Positions 47,100-54,786 of a DNA stretch of 64,000 nucleotides are shown here, piece after piece. Where the stretch lies: the NCBI RefSeq assembly GCF_018069565.1, contig NZ_JAGPNL010000001.1, positions 496,001 to 560,000 of the forward strand. The letters are read 5' to 3'. Position 1 is the stretch's first letter, and the number at the start of each line of letters is the position of its first letter. Source of the DNA: Streptomyces tagetis (GTDB lineage: Bacteria; Actinomycetota; Actinomycetes; Streptomycetales; Streptomycetaceae). The notes under the pieces were generated by a model. It was given only the letters and a program-made list of their open reading frames with translations. It had not been told where the DNA came from and ran no database searches. The translations under genes and the position numbers were made by a program.

Positions 47100-48227
47100 A
47101 TGACCGGCGGCACACCCGCTGCGCGCTTCACCGCTGACGACTACCGGGCCCGCATGGCACGCGCCGTGCGGTCGGCCGCCGACGCCGGACTGGCCGGACT
47201 GCTCGTCGCCCCCGGCCCCGACCTGGTCTGGCTCACCGGCTACGCGCCCGTCGACACGGAACGGCTCACCCTGCTCGTCCTCGCCCCCGGCCGCGACCCC
47301 GTCCTCGTCGTGCCCGCCCTGGAGGCCCCGGACGCCGGGCAGGCCGCCGGAGCCCCCGCGCTGACCCTGCGCGACTGGACCGACGGCCAGGACCCCTACG
47401 CCGCCACCGCCGCCCTCCTCGACGGCACCGGACGCCTCGGCGTCAGCGACAACACCTGGGCGATGCACCTGCTCGGCCTGCAACGCGCCCTGCCCGCCAC
47501 CTCGTACGCCGCCCTCACCGAGGCGCTGCCCCTGCTGCGGGCCGTCAAGGACCCGGCCGAACTGGAGCTGATGGCGGCGGCGGGCGCCGCCGCGGACGCG
47601 GCCTTCGAGGAGATCCGCGCGGTCCGCTTCGCCGGCCGCCGCGAGAGCGACGTCGCCGCCGACCTCGCCGCGCTGCTGCGCCGCTTCGGGCACTCCCGGG
47701 TCGACTTCACCATCGTCGCCTCCGGCCCCAACGGCGCCAACCCGCACCACGAGGCCGGCGACCGCGTCATCCGCGACGGCGACATGATCGTCCTCGACTT
47801 CGGCGGCCTCAAGGACGGCTACGGCTCCGACACCTCCCGCACCGTCCACGTCGGGGAACCCACCGACGAGGAGCGCCGCGTGCACGACCTGGTCCGCGAG
47901 GCGCAGGAGGCCGGCTTCCGCGCGGTGCGGCCCGGCGCCGCCTGCCAGGACGTCGACCGCGCCGCCCGCGCGGTGATCGACGGCGCGGGATACGGCCCGT
48001 ACTTCATCCACCGCACCGGGCACGGCATCGGCGTCACCACCCACGAGCCGCCGTACATGATCGAGGGCGAGGAGCAGCCGCTGCTGCCCGGCATGTGCTT
48101 CTCCGTCGAACCCGGCGTCTACCTGCCCGGCCGCTTCGGGGTCCGCATCGAGGACATCGTCACCGTCACCGAGGACGGCGGCCGGCGGCTCAACGACACC
48201 ACCCGGGAACTGGTCGTCGTGGAATGA
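47100..48227 (+). CDS. M24 family metallopeptidase (Xaa-Pro peptidase)
   Basis: 375 residues; AGGAGG lies 6 bp before ATG 47100. The N-terminal creatinase-like domain (~1-135) has LVWLTGYAPVDTERLTLLVL. The C-terminal pita-bread domain has the dinuclear metal ligands Asp in MIVLDFGGLKDGYGSDTSRT (two Asp), His in RTGHGIGVTTHEPP, Glu in CFSVEPGVYLPG and Glu in GVRIEDIVTVT. It cleaves N-terminal X-Pro bonds in peptides, probably in the cytoplasm (no signal peptide). The gene is followed by a GC-rich spacer with a doubled ccccgggggtacg-like unit. Confidence 0.95.
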   Translation: MTGGTPAARFTADDYRARMARAVRSAADAGLAGLLVAPGPDLVWLTGYAPVDTERLTLLVLAPGRDPVLVVPALEAPDAGQAAGAPALTLRDWTDGQDPYAATAALLDGTGRLGVSDNTWAMHLLGLQRALPATSYAALTEALPLLRAVKDPAELELMAAAGAAADAAFEEIRAVRFAGRRESDVAADLAALLRRFGHSRVDFTIVASGPNGANPHHEAGDRVIRDGDMIVLDFGGLKDGYGSDTSRTVHVGEPTDEERRVHDLVREAQEAGFRAVRPGAACQDVDRAARAVIDGAGYGPYFIHRTGHGIGVTTHEPPYMIEGEEQPLLPGMCFSVEPGVYLPGRFGVRIEDIVTVTEDGGRRLNDTTRELVVVE

Positions 48228-48358
48228 CCCCGGGGCAACGACCTCGTGGGGATCGACCCGGGGGGAACGACTCCCCGGGGTACGCCCCCGGGGGTACGCC
48301 CCCCACCGGCCGGCCCGGCACAGGACCGGAAGAGGACCCGGAAGACGACGGCACGACC

Positions 48359-49303
48359 ATGACCCAGGCACCCACCCCGACCGAGGACACCGTCCGACGG
48401 CTGGTCGGCTCCCTGCTCCCGCGGGGCACCGGCCCCGACGTACGGCCCGCCACCGAGGGCGCCGGACCCGCCACCTGGTGGGTCGGCACCCGCCATGTGC
48501 TGCGCCTGGCCACCGACCGCGAGACCGCGGCCCGCCGGCGCCGCGAACCGCGCCTGCGCGACCTGGTCCGCGCCCACGTCCCCGTCACCGTGCCCGTCAC
48601 GGTGGCGCACGGCGAGTGGGCGCCCGGCCTCACCTACACCCTCGACGCCCGGGTGCCCGGCGGCTCCGCCGAGGACCACTCCGTCTCCGCCGTCGGCGAG
48701 GCGGACCTCGCGGCGCTGCTCACCGGGTTGCGCGAGGTCCCGCCGCGGCAGGCCGAGACGCTGGGCGTGCCCAGGGCCCCCGCGCGCTCCCTGGAGACGC
48801 TGCGCCGGTCCGCCGAGGCCGCCGCCCGCCGGCTCGCCGTGGCCGACGAGTTCGACCCGGCCCGGCTCGCGCAGCTCACCGGGGCGGCGACGGCCCAGCT
48901 CGGCGTGGGGCCCGGCGCGGTGGCCCTCGTGCACCACACCCTGGCCGACGACCACCTCGTGGTCGGCGCCGACGGGCGGGTGCGCGGGGTGCTCGGCTGG
49001 GCGGACGCGGTCCTCGGGGACCCCGCCGAGGACATCGCCGGGCTCGCGCTCGCCGTCGGCTCCCCCGCCGCCGTCCGCGCCGCGACCCTCGCCGGATACG
49101 GGGCCCGGCCCTGCCTGCGCGGCCTGTGGCTGGCCCGCTGCGACGCGGTCGTGCACCTCGCCGGCGCCCTCTCCGGCAAGACCCCCGCGCCGCCGCTGCC
49201 GGTGCTGCGGGCCCGGCTGCGCCGTGCCTGGGAGGCGATCCTCCTGGAGCGGGTCACCGAGCTGCGCGGCGACGCCGGGGGCGGTGACACCGCGCCCTGG
49301 TAG
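48359..49303 (+). CDS. Aminoglycoside-phosphotransferase-fold protein with degenerate catalytic loop
   Basis: 314 residues from ATG 48359. The kinase-like APH fold is indicated by the layout and by LGWADAVLGDPAEDIAGL (~218), which corresponds to the DxD metal-binding segment. The Brenner catalytic loop, normally HGDLxxxN, reads VHHTLADDHLVV (~200), so the catalytic Asp is Thr and the Asn is His. It may be an inactive or altered phosphotransferase. No ribosome binding site is strong (weak GGAAG at 48339). Resistance function should not be assumed. Confidence 0.8.
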   Translation: MTQAPTPTEDTVRRLVGSLLPRGTGPDVRPATEGAGPATWWVGTRHVLRLATDRETAARRRREPRLRDLVRAHVPVTVPVTVAHGEWAPGLTYTLDARVPGGSAEDHSVSAVGEADLAALLTGLREVPPRQAETLGVPRAPARSLETLRRSAEAAARRLAVADEFDPARLAQLTGAATAQLGVGPGAVALVHHTLADDHLVVGADGRVRGVLGWADAVLGDPAEDIAGLALAVGSPAAVRAATLAGYGARPCLRGLWLARCDAVVHLAGALSGKTPAPPLPVLRARLRRAWEAILLERVTELRGDAGGGDTAPW

Positions 49304-49333
49304 CAGGGCCGGGCCTGGGCGTCCCCGGTGCGC

Positions 49334-51079
49334 TCACTCCTGGAAGAGGACCACGCTCGACTCGCCCGGCACCCGCAGCAGCCCGTCCGCGCCCGGCGGC
49401 TCCACCGGCTCCCACGCCGCGAGGACCCGCGCCGGGCGGGCGCCCAGCGGGATCAGGGCGGGCTCGGAGCCCAGGTTGACCGCGATCCGCAGGTCGCCGC
49501 GCCGGAACGCCAGCCAGCGGCTCTCCTCGTCGAAGGCGACCCGGGTGTCCGCGAGGTCGGGGTCGCTCAGGTCCGGCTCCGCGTGGCGCAGGGCGATCAG
49601 CCGGCGGTACCACTCCAGCACCCGGGCGTGCGGCTCGCGCCGCGGCTCGGACCAGTCGAGGCAGGAGCGGTCGCGGGTCGCCGGGTCCTGCGGGTCCGGT
49701 ACGTCCTCCTCCTTCCAGCCGTGCGCGGCGAACTCCCGCCGCCGCCCCCGGCGCACCGCCTCCGCCAGCTCGGGGTCGGTGTGGTCGGTGAAGTACTGCC
49801 AGGGCGTGCCCGCCGCCCACTCCTCGCCCATGAACAGCATCGGCGTGAACGGGGCGGTCAGCGTCAGCGTGGCCGCGCAGGCGGCGAGCCCGGGGGAGAC
49901 CAGGGCCGCGAGCCGCTCCCCCCGGGCGCGGTTGCCGATCTGGTCGTGGCTCTGGGAGTAGCAGGTCAGACGGTGCGAGGCGAGCCGGGTGCGGTCCAGC
50001 GGGCGGCCGTGGTGGCGCCCCCGGAAGGACGAGTAGGTGCCGTCGTGGAAGAAGCCCCGGGTCAGCGTCTTGGCGAACGCGGCGAGCGGGGCCCGCGCGA
50101 AGTCGGCGTAGTAGCCCTGCGCCTCGCCGGTCAGGGCGGTGTGCAGGGCGTGGTGGAAGTCGTCGTTCCACTGGGCGTGCACGCCGAGGCCGCCCTCCGC
50201 GCGCGGGGTCACGGTCCGCGGGTCGTTGCGGTCGGACTCGGCGATCAGGAACAGCGGGCGGCCCAGGTCGGCGGCGAGCGCGTCCACGGCCGCCGACAGC
50301 TCCTCCAGGAAGGGGAGGGCGCGGGTGTCGGCCAGCTCGTGCACGGCGTCCAGGCGCAGTCCGTCGAGCCGGTAGTCCCGCAGCCAGGCCAGGGCGCTCT
50401 CCCGCAGGTACGCCCGCACCTCGTCCGAGCCGGGCGCGTCCAGGTTCACCGCGGCGCCCCAGGGGGTGTGGTGGGTCTCGGTGAAGTACGGGCCGAAGGC
50501 GGGCAGGTGGTTGCCGGAGGGGCCGAGGTGGTTGTGGACCACGTCCAGGACGACGCCCAGGCCGAGCCCGTGCGCCCGGTCCACGAACCGCTTGAGCGCC
50601 TCGGGCCCGCCGTACGGCTCGTGCACGGCCCACGGGGCGACCCCGTCGTACCCCCAGCCGTGTCGGCCCGGGAAGGGGCACAGCGGCATCAGCTCGACGT
50701 GGGTGACGCCCAGGGCCGCGAGGTGGTCCAGTCGCTCCGCGGCGGCGTCGAGGGTGCCCTCGGGGGTGTACGTGCCCACGTGCAGCTCGTACAGGACCCC
50801 GCCGGGCAGCGGGCGGCCCCGCCACGGAGCCCGCCACTCGTACCGGCCGTGGTCGACGACCGCGCCGAGCCCGTCCGGGCCGTCCGGCAGGCGGCGCGAG
50901 CGCGGATCGGGCAGCACGGGCCCGCCGTCGACCGCGAAGCCGTACCGCGAGCCGTCCTGGGCCCGCGCCCGCCCGCACCACCACCCCGGGCGCTCCGGAT
51001 CGCTCTCCATCGCGCTCGTGACGCCGTCGCACATCAGCGTCACCTCGCCGGCCCCCGGCGCCCACACCTCGAACTGCAC
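49334..51079 (-). CDS. treZ: Malto-oligosyltrehalose trehalohydrolase TreZ
   Basis: 581 residues from GTG 51079 (VQFEVWAPGAGEV) after GAAGGGG; the frame upstream to 51256 is not gene-like. The N-terminal CBM48-like domain is followed by the GH13 barrel: VLYELHVGTYTPEGT, VVLDVVHNHLGPSGNHL, nucleophile Asp in YRLDGLRLDAVHEL (~241), acid/base Glu in LFLIAESDRNDP (~279), and Asp in YSQSHDQIGNR (~377). It hydrolyses the terminal maltooligosyltrehalose bond, releasing trehalose made from TreY product. TreY and GlgX are on the same strand 3.7 kb upstream, separated by three unrelated genes. Confidence 0.96.
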   Translation of the reverse strand: MQFEVWAPGAGEVTLMCDGVTSAMESDPERPGWWCGRARAQDGSRYGFAVDGGPVLPDPRSRRLPDGPDGLGAVVDHGRYEWRAPWRGRPLPGGVLYELHVGTYTPEGTLDAAAERLDHLAALGVTHVELMPLCPFPGRHGWGYDGVAPWAVHEPYGGPEALKRFVDRAHGLGLGVVLDVVHNHLGPSGNHLPAFGPYFTETHHTPWGAAVNLDAPGSDEVRAYLRESALAWLRDYRLDGLRLDAVHELADTRALPFLEELSAAVDALAADLGRPLFLIAESDRNDPRTVTPRAEGGLGVHAQWNDDFHHALHTALTGEAQGYYADFARAPLAAFAKTLTRGFFHDGTYSSFRGRHHGRPLDRTRLASHRLTCYSQSHDQIGNRARGERLAALVSPGLAACAATLTLTAPFTPMLFMGEEWAAGTPWQYFTDHTDPELAEAVRRGRRREFAAHGWKEEDVPDPQDPATRDRSCLDWSEPRREPHARVLEWYRRLIALRHAEPDLSDPDLADTRVAFDEESRWLAFRRGDLRIAVNLGSEPALIPLGARPARVLAAWEPVEPPGADGLLRVPGESSVVLFQE

Positions 51080-51204
51080 GGACCGTACCCCTTCGTCTGC
51101 TCTCCGTGACGGTCCCGTCCATGGTCCAGCAAAAGCGATCACCGCGCTGGGGAATGTCACCCTTGGGAGCAGGTGTCGCCCTCCGTGCGGACACCGGACG
51201 CCGG

Positions 51205-51290
51205 AAGCCGGACGGCACACGGCGGTGCGGAGGGCACACGGCGGGCCGGACGGCACACGGAGGACACACGGCGGGCCGGAGGGTCCGTCA
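51205..51290. repeat. Short ggcacacggcgg direct repeats upstream of treZ
   Basis: About four imperfect copies of (g)gcacacgg(c/a)gg with roughly 17-20 bp period in the spacer between treZ and the amidase gene. No gene is present in 51080-51287. Confidence 0.6.
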
Positions 51291-52349
51291 CTCCTTCCAC
51301 ACGAGGACGGTCAGCACCGCGCTGGTGATCTTCACGGGGGCGGAGGACTGGTTGAGCAGCCGCACCCGCATCCGGCGGTTCCCGCCGATCCGTTTCGTCA
51401 GCGGGACGACGGCGAAGGAGCCGCCGGGCGTGCCGATCACCTCGTGGGCCGGGTGGTCCGCCTTGTGCGTGTCGACCTCGAACTCGGACATGCGGACCTG
51501 GACCACGTCGCCGACCGGCAGATCGGCCACGCCCAGGCTGAGGCTGCCGGTGAAGCGGGCCGGGCCCCGCGCGAACACGGCGCCGCCCGAGAGGTGGTCG
51601 CCGGTCTCGTCGCTCCACTCGGCGGTGAACTCGATCGAGTCCCAGACGCCGGGCCGCAGGGTGTAGTGCTCGGCGACGCCGAGGTTGACGTACTGGGGCA
51701 TGTCGTCTCCGTCTCCTTGCCACTGTCCCGCCGGGAGCGCCAGGCAGTCGGCGAGGTCCCGGCGGAAGTCCTTCATGTCGAAGCCGCGCGGATCGGGCTT
51801 CCAGTCGCTCCATTCCAGGTGTCCGATGGCGGACTTGGCGCTCCAGCCGTGCGCCCGGCAGATCCCGGCGGTGGCCCGGACCATCGCCACGTACTGGACG
51901 CGCGGCCAGGGGTCCTTGCCGTCGCCCGCGTTCTCGCACTCCCAGCCGTAGAAGCGGGCGTTGCCGTCGACGGCGCCCGTACTGCCCTCGTGCTTGGTGG
52001 GCGCGGTCGGGCGGTCGCCGTAGGACTCGTCGACGACCTGGGTGAGCACCGCCCCGTCGCCGCCCCCGGCGTGGTTGGCGCGGCCGTTGGCGGTGAGGTG
52101 GACGGTGCCGTCCTTGGTGACGCAGCCGGTGGCCAGCGGGCCGGGCAGGGCGCTGTGCCCGTCGTAGATCAGGGCGACGACGTCCGTGCCGGGGCCGGTG
52201 ACGGTGTGGTGGATCATCACCCCGTTCACCGGCCCCCAGGCGCCCTTGGAGTTCCGGTTGTGGGTCCGCCAGGCACGGACCTCGCGGACGGCGCAGCCCT
52301 CGGCCTTGAGGGCGGCGACCAGTTGGGTGGCGGTCAGGGGAGTGGCCAA
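51288..52349 (-). CDS. Endolysin-like N-acetylmuramoyl-L-alanine amidase (amidase_2)
   Basis: 353 residues with no signal peptide. The amidase_2/PGRP fold spans ~20-180: zinc ligands in GVMIHHTVTGPGTD (first His) and AIGHLEWSDWKPDPRG (second His and downstream Asp/Lys region), with the catalytic-loop YGDRP and HAGGGDGAV segments. The C-terminal half (~205-353) is a jelly-roll-like domain that may bind the cell wall. Lack of a signal resembles phage endolysins, but no other phage gene is nearby; many Streptomyces carry this protein. It cleaves the MurNAc-L-Ala bond of peptidoglycan. Confidence 0.87.
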   Translation of the reverse strand: MATPLTATQLVAALKAEGCAVREVRAWRTHNRNSKGAWGPVNGVMIHHTVTGPGTDVVALIYDGHSALPGPLATGCVTKDGTVHLTANGRANHAGGGDGAVLTQVVDESYGDRPTAPTKHEGSTGAVDGNARFYGWECENAGDGKDPWPRVQYVAMVRATAGICRAHGWSAKSAIGHLEWSDWKPDPRGFDMKDFRRDLADCLALPAGQWQGDGDDMPQYVNLGVAEHYTLRPGVWDSIEFTAEWSDETGDHLSGGAVFARGPARFTGSLSLGVADLPVGDVVQVRMSEFEVDTHKADHPAHEVIGTPGGSFAVVPLTKRIGGNRRMRVRLLNQSSAPVKITSAVLTVLVWKE

Positions 52350-52647
52350 TGTGCTGTCCTCTCAGCCGTCGTGGTGACGAAAGACGGTCCGACCGTGGAC
52401 ACGACGGTGCGGGGGTCCCGGTCCGAGTCAACGTCATCTTCCGGTTTCCGGCGACACGTTCGGCTGAAACCACCCCTTCGCGCCAACCTGGGGGCGGTGC
52501 CGGGCGGGCCGCTGTGGCAGGGGAGTTACGGACATGTGGCACTGCGGGGTGTGGGCGCGGACGGCCGGGGTGTAAATATTCGGTGTGTACAGAGGAACAG
52601 GAGCAACGGGCACCTGGGGCCGCGGCGGAAAAACGGGGTAACGGATC

Positions 52648-53205
52648 ATGTCGTCCTTCGAGTCCAACACTCCTCCTCCGGCTCTCGCCCGGCTCTCCGA
52701 CGCCGAGCGGGACCGGGCGCTGAAGGTGTTGCGGGACGGTGTCGCCGCGGGCCGCCTCTCCCACGACACGTTCGTGCGCCGCATGGAACTGGCCCTGGTC
52801 GCCCGCCGGTCCGAGGAACTGGCCGTGCTCACCGCCGACCTGCGCTCCGAAGGCCGGGCCTCCCGGCTGGTGTTCGGCGCGGTGGAGGCGGTCTCCGGCT
52901 TCGGCGTACGACTGCGGCGGGCCTGGCAGGCCGAGCGGCTGCCCAAGCTGCTGCTGCCGCACCCGGGCACCGGCCACCCGCTGCGGATAGGGCGCGACCC
53001 GGCGAACGGGCTGCGGCTCAGCCACGAGACCGTCTCCCGCGTGCACGCCGAGCTGACCCGGCAGGGCGGCATGTGGGTGCTGCGCGACCTCGGCTCCACC
53101 AACGGCACCACGGTCAACGGGCGGCGGGTGATCGGCGCCGCCGTCGTCCGAGAGGGCGACCAGATCGGCTTCGGCCACACCGTGTTCCGCCTCTCCGCGA
53201 GCTGA
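52648..53205 (+). CDS. DUF1707-FHA domain protein
   Basis: 185 residues. DUF1707 (~14-68, RLSDAERDRALKVLRDGVAA; RMELALVARRSEELAVL) is fused to a C-terminal FHA domain (~100-183) with IGRDPANGLRLSHETVSRVH and LRDLGSTNGTTVNGRRV, the phosphothreonine-binding motif. It likely recognises a phosphorylated partner of a Ser/Thr kinase. The 298-bp divergent spacer 52350-52647 has AT-rich taaatattc near 52572, a plausible promoter, but I cannot assign it. Confidence 0.92.
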   Translation: MSSFESNTPPPALARLSDAERDRALKVLRDGVAAGRLSHDTFVRRMELALVARRSEELAVLTADLRSEGRASRLVFGAVEAVSGFGVRLRRAWQAERLPKLLLPHPGTGHPLRIGRDPANGLRLSHETVSRVHAELTRQGGMWVLRDLGSTNGTTVNGRRVIGAAVVREGDQIGFGHTVFRLSAS

Positions 53206-53212
53206 CGGCGCC

Positions 53213-53231
53213 CTCGCCGGGGCCCGGCGAG
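53213..53231 (+). terminator. Terminator after the DUF1707-FHA gene
   Basis: ctcgccgg and ccggcgag form a perfect 8-bp stem with a 3-nt loop, 7 bp past the stop. Confidence 0.7.
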
Positions 53232-53399
53232 GACGGGCCGGGGCCCGGGGCCAGGGGGGAACGCCGGGTACGGGAAGGGCCGGCGGGACCGGGCCGGGGA
53301 GCGCCGGGGCGGGGTCGCGGGGCCCACGCCCCTTTGCCATTCCGGGTGTTGACGTACACCCCCGGGCGTGACTGACTGTGCGTACACCGCGCACGCCCC

Positions 53400-54743
53400 G
53401 TGACCCGGCGTCCCGATTCGTGGAGGTGTGTCCTGCCGCCCCTCCTGCGCTACCCGACCGTGGACGAACTGGGCGCCCACGCCGCCGCACTCGCCGCCCG
53501 CCACCCCGGCCGGGCCCGGCTGCGCCGCGTCGGCACCTCCCGCGCCGGCACCCCGCTGCTCCTGCTCTCCGTCGGCCGGGGCGGGCGCCAGGCCCTCGTC
53601 GTCGCCGGACCGCACGCCAACGAACCCGTCGGCGGCGCCACCGTCCTGCGCCTGGCCGAACGCGCCCTGGCCGACCCCCGGCTCACCGAGGACGCCGACG
53701 CCACCTGGAACCTGCTGCTCAGCGCCGACCCCGACGGACTGCGCCACAACGAGGGGTGGCTGACGGGCCCGTACACCCTCGGGCGCTACGCCCGGAACTT
53801 CTTCCGGCCCGGCTTCCTGGAACAGCCCGAGTGGCTGCCCGACGGCCCCGACCGCGCCACGCTCCCCGAGACCCGCGCCCTGCTCGCCCTCCAGGACGAG
53901 CTGCGCCCCTTCCTCCAGTGCTCCCTGCACGGCGTCGACGTCGGCGGCGGCTTCGCCGAGGTCACCGACGAACTGCCCGGCCTCGCCCGGCGGATGGCCC
54001 ACGCCGCGACCCGCCTCGGCATCCCCCGCGAACTCGGCGCCTACGACGCCCTGTACTGGCCCGGCCTCGGACCCGCCGTCTACCGGATACCGCCGCCCCG
54101 CTCCGGCGACCTGACCGCCGCCATCACCGAGGCCGCCGTCGACTCGACCTGGTGCCACCCCCGCCGCCACGGCACCGTCACGGCGGTGGTGGAGGCGCCC
54201 ATGTGGGGCGTGGCCGCCGTCGGCGACGGTTCGGCCCCGGCCGACGCGGACGCGGTGCTGCGCGCGGTGAGCCGTACGCTGCGCCACGACACGCGGCGGC
54301 TGCGCCGGCTCCTCGGCCGGGTCCGGCCGCACGCGGCGGGCCCCGACGCGGCCCGGCTGCTGGCGCCGGTCGACGACTACCTCCTCGTCTGCCCCCGGCT
54401 CGCCGACGCCTGGGACCCGGACACCGACGACGGCACGGGCCGCCCCCTGCCGCCGATGAGCACCGCCCACCTGGCCACCCTGCGCATCGCCGGGCGGCGG
54501 CTGGCGCTGCGGACGGCGGGCCTCCTGCACCAGGTGGTGACCCGCGCCGGGCGCGATCCGGCGGACGCGCTGCCCGAGCTGGACCGGCTCCTCGACGCCT
54601 GGTGCGCCGACTACCGCGAGGGCTTCGGGGCCCGCTGGATACCGGTGGCCCGGCAGGCGGAGTACCAGACCCGGGTCGTCCTCGCCGCCTTCGAGCTGGC
54701 CGCCGCCCGGCACGCCCCGCGCGGTCTGCTGCCCTCGGGCTGA
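53400..54743 (+). CDS. M14-family zinc carboxypeptidase-like protein
   Basis: 447 residues if started at GTG 53400, or 436 from CTG 53433, which has an ideal GGAGG (53422-53426) 6 bp away while the GTG has none. The M14 motif is AGPHANEPVGG (HxxE zinc ligands), the third ligand His is in CSLHGVDVG, and a catalytic Glu is in TAVVEAPMWG. The N-terminal YPTVDELGAHAAALAARHPG is the usual propeptide-like lead of succinylglutamate desuccinylase/zinc-peptidase folds. No signal peptide. It may trim peptides or deacylate amino acids. It is convergent with treY (43-bp spacer). Confidence 0.87.
   Translation: MTRRPDSWRCVLPPLLRYPTVDELGAHAAALAARHPGRARLRRVGTSRAGTPLLLLSVGRGGRQALVVAGPHANEPVGGATVLRLAERALADPRLTEDADATWNLLLSADPDGLRHNEGWLTGPYTLGRYARNFFRPGFLEQPEWLPDGPDRATLPETRALLALQDELRPFLQCSLHGVDVGGGFAEVTDELPGLARRMAHAATRLGIPRELGAYDALYWPGLGPAVYRIPPPRSGDLTAAITEAAVDSTWCHPRRHGTVTAVVEAPMWGVAAVGDGSAPADADAVLRAVSRTLRHDTRRLRRLLGRVRPHAAGPDAARLLAPVDDYLLVCPRLADAWDPDTDDGTGRPLPPMSTAHLATLRIAGRRLALRTAGLLHQVVTRAGRDPADALPELDRLLDAWCADYREGFGARWIPVARQAEYQTRVVLAAFELAAARHAPRGLLPSG
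53422..53435 (+). promoter_or_regulatory. Ribosome binding site favouring a CTG start of the M14 gene
   Basis: GGAGG at 53422-53426 is followed by 6 bases and CTG 53433-53435, in frame with the gene. The annotated-type GTG 53400 lies upstream of this site. Confidence 0.4.
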
Positions 54744-54786
54744 CGCGCGCCTCCTCAGCGGCCCGCGTCCGCGGCGCCCGGCCTCC

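Noticed and set aside
51288..52349. Prophage remnant around the amidase
   Set aside because: No integrase, structural or att-like sequences nearby.
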